DNA of 64,000 bases, from positions 36,100,001 to 36,164,000 of the forward strand of contig NC_133400.1 of the NCBI RefSeq assembly GCF_047511655.1. The letters are read 5' to 3'. Source of the DNA: Castor canadensis (lineage: Eukaryota > Chordata > Mammalia > Rodentia > Castoridae). Both the position numbers and the translations under genes were made by a program. The notes beneath the pieces are model-generated. The model saw only the letters and a program-made list of their open reading frames with translations, was not told the DNA's origin and ran no database searches. Below are positions 20,423 to 63,144 of this stretch, piece after piece; positions within the stretch are counted from its first letter, which is position 1, and every line of letters starts with the position of its first letter.

Positions 20423-20665
20423 GGCGGCGGCGGGGCCGGCCCGCGGCAGCGGCGAAGGGGCGTAGGGGGAGTCGTCGCCCGCAGTTGCCAAGCTGCGGCG
20501 GCGGTGGCGGGATGGTGTAGTCGGGTCTGCGGGCGGCCGGGCGGGCGGGGGCGAGGCGGCCGGGGACGGCCGACGCCGCCTGACGGGCTCGGGTGCAGCG
20601 GCCGCACGCTGAGGGGGCGTCGCCGCCGCCGGCCCCCGGCTCCGCCGCGGGAGGCCGCGCCCGCC

Positions 20666-51885
<31,220 letters not shown>

Positions 51886-52253
51886 AGATTGCATTGGGAA
51901 GCTTGAGCTCAGGGCCCATGCTCACACTCGAACTGATGGCTGTCTGCAGTGGGAAGTACCATAATGTGAAGAATCCTCTTTCCAGTGTAAACGTTGTTGT
52001 ATTGTACAGAGAAAAGAAAAAAAGATGTTTTGTGTATACAAAAATCTGGGTTTTCAAAGCCAGCTTTTTTCTATATATAAATTATGCTGCTATTACAGAT
52101 TTAACATTTTCTGTAAAAGAAAAGTCTACATTTTCTGCCTGTTCAGAACTGTTTAATAGCAGTTACTCTTGAGTGTATTTACATTTTTATGTTTTTTAAA
52201 CTATTTTCCTTAAAGCTGAAGATATTGACAAATGGATATGGTTAGTCTTTCTA

Positions 52254-52259
52254 AATAAA
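52254..52259 (+). other. N4BP1: candidate poly(A) signal, proximal
   Basis: AATAAA 370 bp after the stop, but it runs straight into an A tract, so it could be chance. Confidence 0.35.
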
Positions 52260-52454
52260 AAAAAAAAAAGAGTTGCTTTCTTAAGGAAAGCAGGACCTCT
52301 TAAAGTATATTTTCTTGAGATGAATATGTCCTGTCCACTAACAGGAAGTGTACCGAAGTGTGCACCCCTCCTGCCTCTGCCCTCCCCTGGAGTTGGGGCT
52401 GGTTTGTTCCTGTGAGGTCTTTTGTTTGGGCCATTTGAGAGTGGACAAGTGGAA

Positions 52455-52468
52455 CCACTAGATGGCGC
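52455..52468 (+). promoter_or_regulatory. CTCF-like motif
   Basis: CCACTAGATGGCGC is an excellent match to the CTCF core, 570 bp past the N4BP1 stop codon. Confidence 0.6.
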
Positions 52469-52860
52469 TTTGTGCCTAGCTGTTGTTAATGACGAGGGCA
52501 AAGTTAGATGCAGAAGATCAGGGTAGAAGTTTTAGAGCTCATGGAGTCCCATCCTTCTCGCTGTACCCTACAGAAGGAACTGAGGCCGCGAGTGCTCACT
52601 ATCCAGACATGCCTGCAGGTAGAGCACCAAACAGGGCCAGACTCCCCTCCCAGTGCTGTGGTGTACTCACCAGGCGGGGGCCTCCATGCATCCAGTCAGA
52701 TTTGACTCCAGAAGTCACGCCTTAGCCTCAGGCTGTGCCACAGAGTGAGTTTAATGGAGCACCCCTTTGTTGTATGCCCTACAACTATAGGAGATGCTCT
52801 GGTGTGCAGTTTGTATGGCTTTGCCAAAAAAGTTTTCTATTCTCAAGAATGACCCAAGCC

Positions 52861-52866
52861 AATAAA
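52861..52866 (+). other. N4BP1: candidate poly(A) signal
   Basis: AATAAA in 'caagccaataaatagc', with a TG-rich stretch ('ttctgtggggggtc') about 20 bp downstream that would serve as a downstream element. Confidence 0.45.
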
Positions 52867-55179
52867 TAGCATTAGTAGCTTCTGTGGGGGGTCCCAGAGC
52901 CCCTCTATTTATTTTCCTGTTTTGTCTTTTTAGTAGTCTCTGAAGCAGCTTTTCCAGTGAGTCCTCAGAACCAATTCTTAGTATTGTCTGTTTTCAGTGT
53001 TGCTCAAATTCTGTGTCAGTGAAATTCTTTTACTGGTAATTCTTAACATCTTGACTCTTACCTAGACTTTCAAAGGGCTTTGTATTTTATGCCTGTTCTC
53101 TCCCCAGGCTGCTCACAGTCTCATGTCTGCCTTGTGGATCATGTCTCTCCCGGCCCCCAGAATAGCGGCTGAGGACTTGGTGCTTGTTTGTTCTTCATGG
53201 TGCAGGGATAAGGTGGCACCCCAGAGTGCTCCTGCCAGGCATATGTCCTCTTGATTTCGTTTGATGCCTGCATCACTCGGGATATGAATACAGGGCCCTT
53301 CAGATGGCCAGATTTGTACTTGACTCAATCATGTTTTCTCCCAGATGCCTTGACGGTGCATCTGAATGCAAAGCTGGTTATCAGGTGTCACTTTGGGATA
53401 TGTTGGCAACCCAGCCAACTGTGTTTCAATTACAGCCCCCTCTGCCCCAGTTTCACAGCTGGTTGTCTCTCAAGCACAGCAGAGATGTGAAGACTGGCTG
53501 CCTCACAGGGACTCCTTCCCTGGCTCATGTTCATTCCAGCAGCCAGTCTATTGCTTCTCTGAATCGGAGAACAGACACAGGAGTCTCACCCACATTGCCA
53601 GGGCTGAGCCTTCTGGCCAGCTTGAAGGGGCCACAAGTTTTCTAGGTTCTAGAAGCATTTTGAACTTGACCTTTGAGTTCTGTAAGTCTCTGTATTCTTG
53701 TTTCTGAGAGAAATACCTGTCCCTTCCCCTTTCTGTACATGGGAGGGAAGAAGAGAAAGTGGGAGAAGAATATAAAGCATTAATTATTTTGTAAGTTATA
53801 ATATGAAAGGTATAACATGAACCATACTTCAAAATCTTTTCTGAAATCTATCACATTTAGTTAATCTGGGCATTTAAAACCCCAGTTATCAAATCATTAA
53901 GTGCAATTCATGACCTGCTCTCCGCTGTTCCCTCTTCCCAGGCTGTGTGGCTGCTAGGTAGATGGTCAACCTCCATCCATAGCTATTTCCAGGATGACTT
54001 TGGCAGTAAGGCTCCCTTCCCCTGCTTAAGTGCAGTGTGGTTTTGCCTCCTGTGTGGCATGGCTTTTATGTGAGGTGGCTAGTGGGGGCAGAGAAGGTCA
54101 TCCTTACCCAACAGACAGGGTGCCCAGTTCTCATAGAGGTTGTCCAGGTCAGAGGACAGGTAGCTAGTGGAGCTCATCTTTGAGAGTAGAAGATTTGTTT
54201 CATCTATCAGGTAGCCTTTGTTTGAGACCCTGGAGGCTGCCAGTCAAGAAAACAGAGGAATCTCAGCTCCTGGGTGATGGCACAGCATCATCTCAGGCTT
54301 GGTTGTGTTGTCAGCTACTCAGGCCTAGTGTCGCTTGTATAGCGTGAAAGAGGACTCCAGAATCTACATGTGGAAAGCCAGGCTCCCATGATGCTGTCAG
54401 CCTGCTCTCTGCCCTACCAGGTACCCAGCTCAGCCCACCTCCCACACTTCAGAGATATCACCTGCTTTTAGGGATCTTCCACCTTCTGAGCACTCTGCTC
54501 AGTGCTGTTTTGTCCTTGCCCATCTTTCCCACAGTGTTCCTGAGCCCATCTCTCATCTCCTATCTGTAATTTGTTCAGTGATGCTGCTCACCTTCATTTC
54601 TTCCTAAGAATCTTGTCTATTTGCTGCTGCTAGTCTTTCCCCCAGCTTCCCATTCTGCATTTATCCATTTGCAAACTTGGCTTCCACCCACTTGCATGGC
54701 AAGTAGTCTAGAATGTCACTGCACACTACCTGATTACCAAATTCAGTGACCTCTTCTGGGTCCTTAATTTTAGTGTGGGCACTCAGTAACCATGCTATTC
54801 ACCTTATTCTCTCCATGTTTCACTTCTAGACCTTCAATTTTCTTCCTTTATCCTAAAGGTCAGCCCTTAACACTCTTGCTCAACAGATTCATGGTGGCTA
54901 TCATTACAAATGTAGATTACTGGGCCCCATTCCCTGATGTGTGCATTTAGTGCTCTAGAGTAAAGTCTGAAGATCTGTTTCCATGCTCCCTGGATGGCCC
55001 CTGGGCACAGGGTCCACAGGCCACAGTCAAGAAGCTCTGCCCTCTCCTCAGGATCACCATTCTTTCATAACCCCACCATTGCTAGACCAGTGGAGTCCTC
55101 CCTCCCCAGACCTACAGCCTTCATCTGTTGTCCCTTGCTCCTTCCCCACCCACCCTCTGTGAGATTCCCTGCACCTGTC

Positions 55180-55765
55180 CTCATCCTTTGCTTGCCACTG
55201 CCTACCAGCAACTTTCACATCCTCCCCATGACATTGGTCCACCTTTCAGTTCTCTCCCCTCCCTTCTGTCCTCCACGCTACTCTGGTTTATCTCCCAGGA
55301 GCCTATTTTTGGTTACTCTCTTCCTCTTATGCAGTCTTCAGTCAGACTCCATAGCTGTCATCTCCTGGCCATCCTTGATTGTCCACTTTGTATCCCCCTG
55401 TTCATGTTCACTCCAGCCACATATACCTGTATGCTCCTGCCTACCTACGCACCCCCTCTCTGCTACAAATGCCCTTTTCCCAAATGGCTTCCCTCCTTAG
55501 AGGCCCAGCTCGGAGTCCTCTTTGTGCCCTTGCCCAATGCTTTGACCAGAAGCAGCCCTGTGGTGTTGTGTGGCTCCACCGCACTTTGTGACTTGCTTCT
55601 GGCTGGTGTTGCTGAAGCCAATTGTGTACTGTGTCTTGCCTCGCTTTAGACTGTGAGCTCCTCTCGGGCAGGGCGTCCGTGCTCACTCCGTATTTCCTGT
55701 TGCACCTAGCACAGTGCTTTGCACTTGATAGGTGCTCAATAAATGTCTGCTTAAGTGAACTGGAG
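55180..55765 (+). mobile_element. L2 3' region
   Basis: Late part is diagnostic: 'tagactgtgagctcctctcgggcaggg', 'gcacctagcacagtgctttgc', 'aggtgctcaataaatgtctg'. Earlier wording ('ttcactccagccacatatacc', 'cccttgcccaatgctt') extends the match towards 55180. Confidence 0.75.
55738..55743 (+). other. N4BP1: candidate distal poly(A) signal inside L2
   Basis: AATAAA of the L2 end. If used, it would give N4BP1 a 3' UTR of about 3.9 kb. Confidence 0.35.
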
Positions 55766-56420
55766 GACAGTGCCTTCTTCACTGCGGCATCTGCAGCAGG
55801 TCCTGGAGACCCTTGGAAATCAAGTTTTCAGGACCCTGCTGTGGTAGACCTGGGGATGAGGAGGGGGTATCTGCCTGGTTGTTCTAGTTCCCCTTTTCAG
55901 GGCTCCAGCACATCCCATCCTGGGCAGACTGGTCCAGACATGGGCTCCTGACACAGGTGCAGCCAACTAGGTCCTTACTTCATAGCCAGGACAGAAGCCT
56001 GGCCCAAGCCAGAGTCAGTCCTGCATATTTTCCCCCGTTTTCTGGCATGTGAGAAGCTGGCTACCTTCTCAGATGTCACCATGTCCACTTTCTCACATGT
56101 TAGCCTTGCTGGAGCCTACAAATTGTACTTCTGTCCCCAGACCCCAAGTCGACCTTGAGTGAAATGGCGCTGTCCTTAGCAAAGACTTGCAGATTGATGT
56201 TTCTGTTTAGAAAGGTCCCAAAGGCTTGTGCAAACAGTGCTGTAGGGGTGGCCCCCCCAGGCAGTAGTGTTCAGAGCCCAGCAGTCTCTGAGTTCCAGGC
56301 TCTCAGAAGAGAGCTTTGCCCCACCATGTGAAGGCTGCTTCCTGCTGCCCCTTCTCCTTGCCATCTGCTACCTCTCCAGGCTGTGCTTTCTGTTCCCTTT
56401 TGTGACATTCTTCACTTAGT

Positions 56421-56560
56421 TCCCTAGGTTGGTACACCTGGTTATTTGGAGTTTGACCTTCCCTTACACGTCAGTTTTCCCATCTAAAAAGTAAGCATGA
56501 AATAATGCCTTCTGCTTCAAGGCTGCCATGAAGAATAAGTGTGTTAACAATATCCACGAG
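56421..56560 (+). mobile_element. MIR SINE
   Basis: 'gtcagttttcccatctaaaaag', 'gaaataatgccttctg' and 'gctgccatgaagaataagtg' fit the MIR 3' half. Confidence 0.68.
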
Positions 56561-56879
56561 GCACCTAAACCAATGTCCAAACCAGCTCATCAGTGACTCG
56601 CTACTATACAGGCCACTTCACATCTGCACTGACAAAAGCCTGGAGACAAGTCTCATGCTGCAGGGTCTGAATGTGCTCCTCTGTCCTGACCAGCTACCAG
56701 GAGTGGACCTGGATGAAAACATCTATGTTAGTGCCTACACCTTTTTTAGAGCCTCGACCTCTGCAGGACGTCCAGCAGTGACCCAGAGGAGTCTTTACTC
56801 CTTATACTGCAGCTTGTCATCATCAGAGCGAGGGCAGTAGGAGGAGCTGCAGAGAGCTGGGAATGCTGAGCCTTCCTTC

Positions 56880-56985
56880 ATCCTGAGTGGGGCTGTTAGG
56901 TCCATTTTGTGGAGGAGGAAACCCAGGTACAGATGCCTAATTCTCAAGGTTCAGAGTTTGAATTCTGAAGGGCTCTTCTACCTCC
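56880..56985 (-). mobile_element. MIR SINE
   Basis: 'ccattttgtggaggaggaaac' and 'ggttcagagtttgaattctg' are reverse MIR wording. Confidence 0.58.
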
Positions 56986-57919
56986 CCACAAGGCCAAGCT
57001 CCCTCAGGGGTGACATGTGAACCCTTCCCCACCCTGTGGAAAGAATGAAGTCCTCCCCACAGTCTGCTGGCAGGGGGAGGTTGTGGGAAGGAAGGACATT
57101 TCATAGTGGGCCACCCCCAGCCCTGTTGCCGTGGTAGGAGGAGACCAATTGTATTTTCGCAAGGAAAAAGTTGATCAGTGCTGAGAAGCTTTTGTCAGTA
57201 TGCATCAACCCACCTTCTGCCTTATTCAGGCACACACACAGTTCAGGAAAGTGGCCCTTGCTGGTTTGAGAAAACTGAAAGCAGCCATTTCCCCCAACAG
57301 TTCAGGTTGCCGTCCTCTTGACACCTGTGAAGCCAGGAACATTTGCTGGGGACACAGGCTGGACAAAGAAGGATTGTCCAGAAACTGCAAAAATCCCACA
57401 GCCAGGGGTAGGGGTGGAAGCCCAAGGGAGCTGGAAACACGCTCCCCCCAACCTCCTACTTGGTATCATCCCAAGTCACAGGACTCTAAACCACAGACTA
57501 GCCTTTGGGGCTTTCCTTAACTACTCTCAAGTCCCCAGGGAGCCCTGCTTGGCTACAGCCTGAAACCCAGCCTAAGGTCAGGCCTGGGCAAGCTCTACTT
57601 GACCCCTCCCTTCTCCCAGCAGTGGCCTCCTGGAAAAGAATGCGCCTGTCTGCCTGCCTGTCTGGCTCCTGGATCATTCTAAGATTTCAGTCACCAAAAA
57701 AGGCAGCAGGAAAGAGAAGGCCTCCTGCAGCTGGCTTTTGCTCATGTGAGTTCCCCATCCACAGGGCCTCTGAGAAGGGCTGGGCACCCACACTTACTCT
57801 TGTTGAGTGGTAGGGAAATTAGGCCCAGTTGGTAAGAAGTGGTGGTATGACTGAATTCCCAAACATCCACCACCCCTCTGGATGCCTCTGCTTTCTCAGC
57901 CCCTCTGATTCCTCTGACC

Positions 57920-58020
57920 AAAAGCTGGAACAGACACCACAAGGGACAGTGCTGTGTGACCTTGAGAAGGCCTCAAGGACACAGTTTCCTCATCTGGAAG
58001 GGATGCTGCTGCTCCCAGAG
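57920..58020 (+). mobile_element. MIR SINE
   Basis: 'gtgctgtgtgaccttgagaagg' and 'cagtttcctcatctggaagg'. Confidence 0.65.
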
Positions 58021-59204
58021 CTGGTGACTTTTAGTTCCGGCTGTAGGTTAGTCATTTGGAAGAGAGCTTTTCCAGTATTCGAGCCCAGGCCACACCACAG
58101 CCTCATGCAGTCAGAACTTCTGACACTCATATTTTATCAATCCCCAGTGATCCCATTGTGCCGAGTTGAAAACAACCACCCTGCTAAGACTTGTTGCAAC
58201 CAGCAGTGGATTGGTCCTCAGGAGAGTCCCTCCCAATGTTGACATCCCACCATTAAGAAGGTGAAGGCCTGTCATCTTTAGAGTACACATGGCTCCCTAA
58301 GGGTCCTGCAGGCCTCATACAACCTTGTGACTTTCAAATGGAAGACCCTGCCATGGTTGGTCACAGAGTGGGGAGCCTTGGGCAAGGGAAGTCTGAGGAC
58401 CCTGTGCAGCTCATCTCAGCACCAGCCTTGACTGAGCCAGGCATTGTTTCCCTCCGACTTCTAGCAGAAACTGGCTGTAATGACATCTGGGGACAATTTT
58501 GGAAGGGGAAGGAGAAAGGAGGGAGGGGAGCAGCTCCTGTTGAGCACACAAGTTTCTTTCCACTGATCCAGTGCCTTCACACTGCCCACCATACCCCTGA
58601 AGGCCCCAGTTCTCGGCCCACATGTGCCACAAATGGGCCCGAGAGCCTAAGAGGTCAGCCAGGCTGTGGAGAAGGGCTGGAGGAGGCTGGGGGGCGGAGA
58701 GCTACTTCACAGTGTGTGCAGGGCACTGCCGGCTTGGGTTACCCCCGACATCAGCCATTAGGTAACGGAAGACTTGAATCCTGATCATACTCCATTTCCT
58801 CCCCCAGAAGATGTGAACCCCTTAGAGGGTTTCCAGTTGTCTGACACCTCCAGGACTACCCCAGGACCAGCCAGGGTACTTGCGGAGGTGCCTGGTGGAG
58901 AATGATGCCGAGCTCCTTGGCCACCACAGAAATGGCCTCTACTGAGGTGGTTATCTATCCCAGTTACTCTGGGACCCAGGCTTATCAGAATGTGTATCCC
59001 CCTATATCAGGAAAATCTACCTCATGGGGCCAGGGTCTGAGAGCCAGCCCCAAAATAAAATGCCTTTCAGATACGAACTTCTCAGCTCTTTTTCAGATTG
59101 AAGGTCCAGGCCTCTTCTCTCTATCCTCAGGTGTCCTCCACAGAAACCCCACCCCGCCCCCGTGCCAGCCAGCGCTGCTCTTTGTCTTCTCATTGTGATC
59201 CAGC

Positions 59205-59310
59205 TCTGCAGCAGCAGCATTAGGGCAGAAGTGGCTACCCCACCTTTCAACTGAGGAAGCTGAGTTGGTAAAGCCACGACTTGAACCCGGTGTCCACGTT
59301 GCAGCAGTAG
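59205..59310 (-). mobile_element. MIR SINE
   Basis: 'cacctttcaactgaggaagctg' and 'cgacttgaacccggtgtcc'. Confidence 0.65.
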
Positions 59311-59388
59311 CACCCTGCCTTCTGCTGCTTGGCTGGAAACCACCATTTGTTCATTGTTGATGTCAACAAAAGTCTATCCATGCCTTCT

Positions 59389-59458
59389 GGGGGTTTTTTG
59401 GGTGTGGGACTGGGATTTGAACTCAGGCCTTCGTGCTTGCAAGGCAGGCACTCCACCT
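59389..59458 (-). mobile_element. ID-type SINE
   Basis: 'gggatttgaactcaggccttc' and 'caaggcaggcactccacc'; first young SINE after the SINE-free block. Confidence 0.72.
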
Positions 59459-59887
59459 TCTTTCCCTGGTGGGGGCCAGTGGGGCACTTGCTCTGCTCTT
59501 CGGAAAGCCCTTCTATGGAGACAACTGCTCCAGCTCTTGCTGCCTTTTGGAATGAGGGCAGATTCAGTTTCCTGCCAAGCCAGTACCATTGCTATATTGG
59601 AAGGGGGTGTTAGGGTGGGGATGGGGGCCTCCAATGTGCTGAGCTCCGGGTCTGCCAGCTGCACGTGGCAGCCCCAGGGTGATACCTGCTGCCTGGGACC
59701 AGAAGACGGCAATAAATGTCCCACGGCCCCTGAGACAGGCCATCTCCCCTGCAGCAAGCCATAGCCAGTTGCACCTGTGGTCTCCACGTGCACCCATGAG
59801 CCATGAGTAAGTCAGTTCCTGCGACCACAGTGTTCTCAGCCCTCCCTGGGAAAATGCACCCAGTTCCTTTGGGAAAAAGGCAAGTTG

Positions 59888-59970
59888 AGGCTGGGGGTGT
59901 AGCTTAGCGGTACAGCACATGCCTTGCACAAGCAAGGGCCAGCACTGCTCACAAGGCTTTTTTTTTTAAA
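59888..59970 (+). mobile_element. ID-type SINE followed by poly(T)
   Basis: 'gaggctgggggtgtagcttag' is a good ID start. The end is decayed and runs into a T10-A run instead of a poly(A) tail. Confidence 0.65.
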
Positions 59971-60869
59971 AAGTAAGAGCTTTGAAAGACTTGTGTCCAG
60001 CTGGCCTGGATTCCTGTGCAGTGCCTTCTGAGCCAGTGTGCTGGCTCCTGGTCTCCACCCTCAGTGACTGCCACCATCTGTCCAGAGTGGAGGCTCACGC
60101 TTCCTGGCCTAGCCATGCCCACTGCTCTCTGGAGGGTGGCTGTAGCTCACTGAGTTGGTGTCAAGTCCCTTACCCTGCCACCCACAAGCCGGGTCCTCTC
60201 AGGTCAAGGATACCCTAGTCCTGGCCCCAGCTCTGCTGTGGATCCCTTGGGGCTCACCCCTTCTCCACCCAGAGTGTGAGACACACGTGAGAGTCTGCAC
60301 ACTGGGCTGGCTGGACCAGTGGCTGCGGGCCTCAGGTGCAGGCACTGGGATTCAGGAGAGTTAAGTTCCCAGGCCAAGCATGGGGCATCAGCCTTGGACT
60401 GGGCTCACGCCTCCTAGGTTCTGGCAGTGTCTCACACAGGGCAGGGAGCCCACCTCTGTAAGTCCCTCCTTCCACCTTCCTGGCCACCTGTCCTGGTGCT
60501 CCTGTCAGGAAGCATGGACAGGGCAGGAGGCCACAGCTGTATCCTGCCATAGATTTTTCTGGGGAGACACTTTCAGTTGCAAGCACAGACACCCTCTAGA
60601 CCTGGCTGGAGGTAGAGCAGTGGATCCACAGTGGCCATTCTAGAGCCCAGCGGCAGCTCCTGCTCTCTTCTTCTTCGGCCAGCATTCTGCTGTAGACATC
60701 CCTGCCCTGCCAGTAGGATCCTACCTCAGAATGGGGCAGGGACTGACTTCTGAGAACTTCTGCGGCACTAACCTGTGATGGTCTGAGACATCTTCTCACC
60801 CGCGACAGAGGAGGGCACGTGGAGGCTTCCAACCTTAGAGAATGGTATCTGCTCTGTGGCCCAGCTTTC
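59971..60869. other. intergenic sequence, nothing recognised
   Basis: GC-rich-to-moderate unique sequence; open frames on both strands without recognisable product. Confidence 0.4.
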
Positions 60870-61500
60870 CCATTCCGAGGTATTTACCTAAGAGAATAAA
60901 AGCACATCCCCGCTAAAGACTTGATGTGAACATTTATGGTAGCCATCTTCCTAACAGGCAAAGCTGCCCAAGTATCCAATGGGTTGGTGAGGAGACAAGC
61001 CAACCGTGGCTCCCACACCACGGAATAATACTCAGCAGGTGCGCAGACAAGCGTACAAAGTCTGTTCACAGCATACAGACAGGCACAGCCCGAAGGGCCT
61101 CTGGGGCATTGTTGGAAGTGTAGAAAAGTCAGACACGGGGCTGGTGTGTAGCTCAGTGAAGAGCACTTGCCTAGCATGCCTGAGGGACTGGATTGAATCC
61201 CCAGCACCACTCTCTCTCTCACATACAAAGAGCCAGCTACAAAGAGTACTCATACACTGTGTGATTCCATCCATATGAAGTTACAGAACAGGCTAAACTC
61301 CTCCATGGGAGTAGCCATCAGAAAATGGTACAGAAGGGAGGAACATGAAAGAACTTTTTGGAATGATGGAAATATTCCTTATCTTATTTTGAGTAGTAGT
61401 TACGTGGGTGTAGACAATTCAAAACACTGAACAGTTAGGATCTGTGTGTTTTAATGTATGTTAATCATATTTTAGTTTTAAAACTAATGAAAACTAAAAG
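60870..61500 (+). mobile_element. old L1 ORF2 end / 3' UTR, split by an ID SINE
   Basis: Colinear with the ancient L1M end: 'tatttacctaagagaataaaagc', 'cacggaataatactcagcag', 'aaaagtcagacac' | ID | 'tgtgtgattccatccatatg', 'gaactttttggaatgatgg', ending in an A-rich stretch. Confidence 0.75.
61138..61222 (+). mobile_element. ID-type SINE inside old L1
   Basis: 'ggctggtgtgtagctcagtg' to 'gaatccccagcaccac', then a (CT)n segment in place of a clean A tail. Confidence 0.8.
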
Positions 61501-62004
61501 AGAAGCCAGAGCACTCAGGGCTGTGAGGCAAGGCTGTGTCCTGGGTTTCCAGGCGGAGCTGTTCAAGCTCTAGGAAGCTTGTTTATCTTCTTAGAAGGAA
61601 GCAGTTTCCAGCCAGGGACATGAGGTTCTACTTGGCCCTTTTCACATACACATTTTCAAGCAATGTCCTTCCTCTGATAGCCAGGCCTGGCTTCTCAGAG
61701 GCCTGGCATTCTGGACAGGGAGGAATGGTGGGAGTAAGAGCATCCTGCCCCACACGGCGGCGGAAGGAGCCCAATACAGGAACCATACAATCCATACCTC
61801 AGTGGCCAGGCCAGCCATCATGAGTGGAGAAAAGGCCTGAGCACAGAGGTCCATGATCCCCAGAGGCAGGGATGGGGAGCACATGGCCCATCAGCAGGAT
61901 AGGAAGGCAATTAGTTGTCCTATACAACTGTAGGCCTGGTTGCCCTGTCTTCACAATTTTCAAGAAAATCTAGAAATCTGGAGTTTAAAAATGTAAACTC
62001 AATT
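61501..62004. other. intergenic sequence, nothing recognised
   Basis: No repeat or gene identified. Confidence 0.4.
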
Positions 62005-62190
62005 GGGAGGTAGAGTTTGGAAGAATCAGGAATCGAGTCCAGTTGGAGCAAAAACATCGTGAGACCCCATCTCAACCAATAAGCTGGGTATGGTGGTACA
62101 TGACTGTGGCCCCAGAGGTGTGGGAGGTGTAAGTAGAAGGATCAGGGTCCAGGCTGGCCAGGGCAAAAATGCAAAACCCTACTCAAAAAG
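62005..62190 (+). mobile_element. two diverged B1 copies in tandem
   Basis: 62005-62080 is a B1 3' part ('gtgagaccccatctcaacc'). 62081-62190 is a nearly full B1 ('gctgggtatggtggtacatg'). Confidence 0.68.
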
Positions 62191-62201
62191 TAGCAAAAAC
62201 A

Positions 62202-62422
62202 ACTAACTCTGGTGGCTCACTTCTATATTAATCCTAGCTACTTGAGAGACTGAGATTGGGAGGATTAAGGTTCAAAGCCAGCCTGGGCAAATAGTTTGTG
62301 AGACCCCACCTCCAAAATAACCTAAGAAAAATGGGCTGGAGGTGTGGCTCAGGCAGTAGAGTGCCTGCTTTGTGAGCGTGAAGTCCTAAATTCAAATCCC
62401 AGTCCCACGATTAAAAAAAAAA
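62202..62422 (+). mobile_element. B1-ID dimeric SINE
   Basis: B1 half ends 'gtgagaccccacc'; ID half 'gggctggaggtgtggctcagg' to 'ttcaaatcccagtcccacg'. Confidence 0.85.
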
Positions 62423-62622
62423 GGGCTAAAGGTGTGGCTCAAGTGGTAGACTACCTGCCTAGTAAGGACAAGGCCTTGAGTTCAAACCCAAGTACTGCCC
62501 CCTGAAAAACTGTAAGGTCAAATCTGTTTTTAGTTATTAGGAGCCGGAGTATTATCTGTGTGGTGATGGGGTGGAACCCAGGGCCTTGTGTGTGCTAAGC
62601 ACACTACTATTGAGCTAGCCTT
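62423..62622. mobile_element. two ID elements in opposite orientation
   Basis: Plus-strand ID at 62423-62510 (directly after the dimer's tail, so a trimer-like B1-ID-ID array) and a minus-strand ID at about 62545-62622 ('ggaacccagggccttgtg'). Confidence 0.78.
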
Positions 62623-62793
62623 AGATCAGTTTTTAAAATCAGTTTCATAGATCTAAGGCCATCTCATCTTCTGATTTTGATAAAATCAAAATTCCAAAGG
62701 ATTTGTTGGTAAAATTTTTAATTTTATTCCAAAATGTATATGGAATAGCAAAGGACCTAAAATATCCAAAAACAATTTTGGTAAAGAACAACT

Positions 62794-62920
62794 AAGCAGG
62801 GTGGGGTGGCACATGCTTATAATCCCAGCAGTTGGGAGTCTGGGACAGGAGAATCAGGAGTTCAAAGTCTGCTTGGGTTACACAGTAAGACTATCTCAAA
62901 AAAAAGAAAAAGAAAAAAAC
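62794..62920 (+). mobile_element. B1 monomer inside L1 fragment
   Basis: 'gtggggtggcacatgcttataatcccagc' region to 'gactatctcaaaaaaaag'. Confidence 0.82.
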
Positions 62921-63144
62921 AGTGAGTGAGGAGAAAACAAAGTTGGAAGACTCACACAACCTGATTTCCAGACTCGTATAAAACTACAATAAGCAGCACA
63001 CCATGATATTGGCAGAAGGCTAGACACAGATGGATATAATAGAAGGGAATTTCTAGGAATAAGATGCATGCAGATATGATGACTGATTTTGTACAAACTC
63101 TTCAGTAGAGAGAGGACAGTCTTCAGCAAATGGTGAAGAGTACC

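Larger units (their letters stand above)
51886..55765 (+). other. N4BP1: N4BP1 3' UTR (extent uncertain)
   Basis: Non-coding sequence after the stop, AU-rich at first and free of SINEs. Candidate AATAAA signals lie at 52254-52259, 52861-52866 and 55738-55743. Human N4BP1 has a 3' UTR of several kb as I recall, so the distal signal is plausible. Which one is used cannot be decided from sequence. Confidence 0.5.
55766..59388. other. intergenic sequence downstream of N4BP1
   Basis: GC-moderate, without young SINEs. MIR pieces are listed separately. No exon of another gene was recognised on either strand; the open frames of 100-150 codons lack any domain I know. Confidence 0.45.

Noticed and set aside
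54994..55649. Long plus-strand frames (168 and 173 codons) after N4BP1
   Set aside because: They overlap each other in different frames and run into L2 sequence; Ser/Pro/Leu-rich composition reflects pyrimidine-rich DNA.
57829..58784. Plus-strand frames of 137 and 148 codons
   Set aside because: The first contains a MIR; neither shows a domain, and no consistent splice partners were seen.
59354..59935. Overlapping frames of 120-139 codons on both strands
   Set aside because: They read through an ID element, and their N-terminal wording comes from the SINE.
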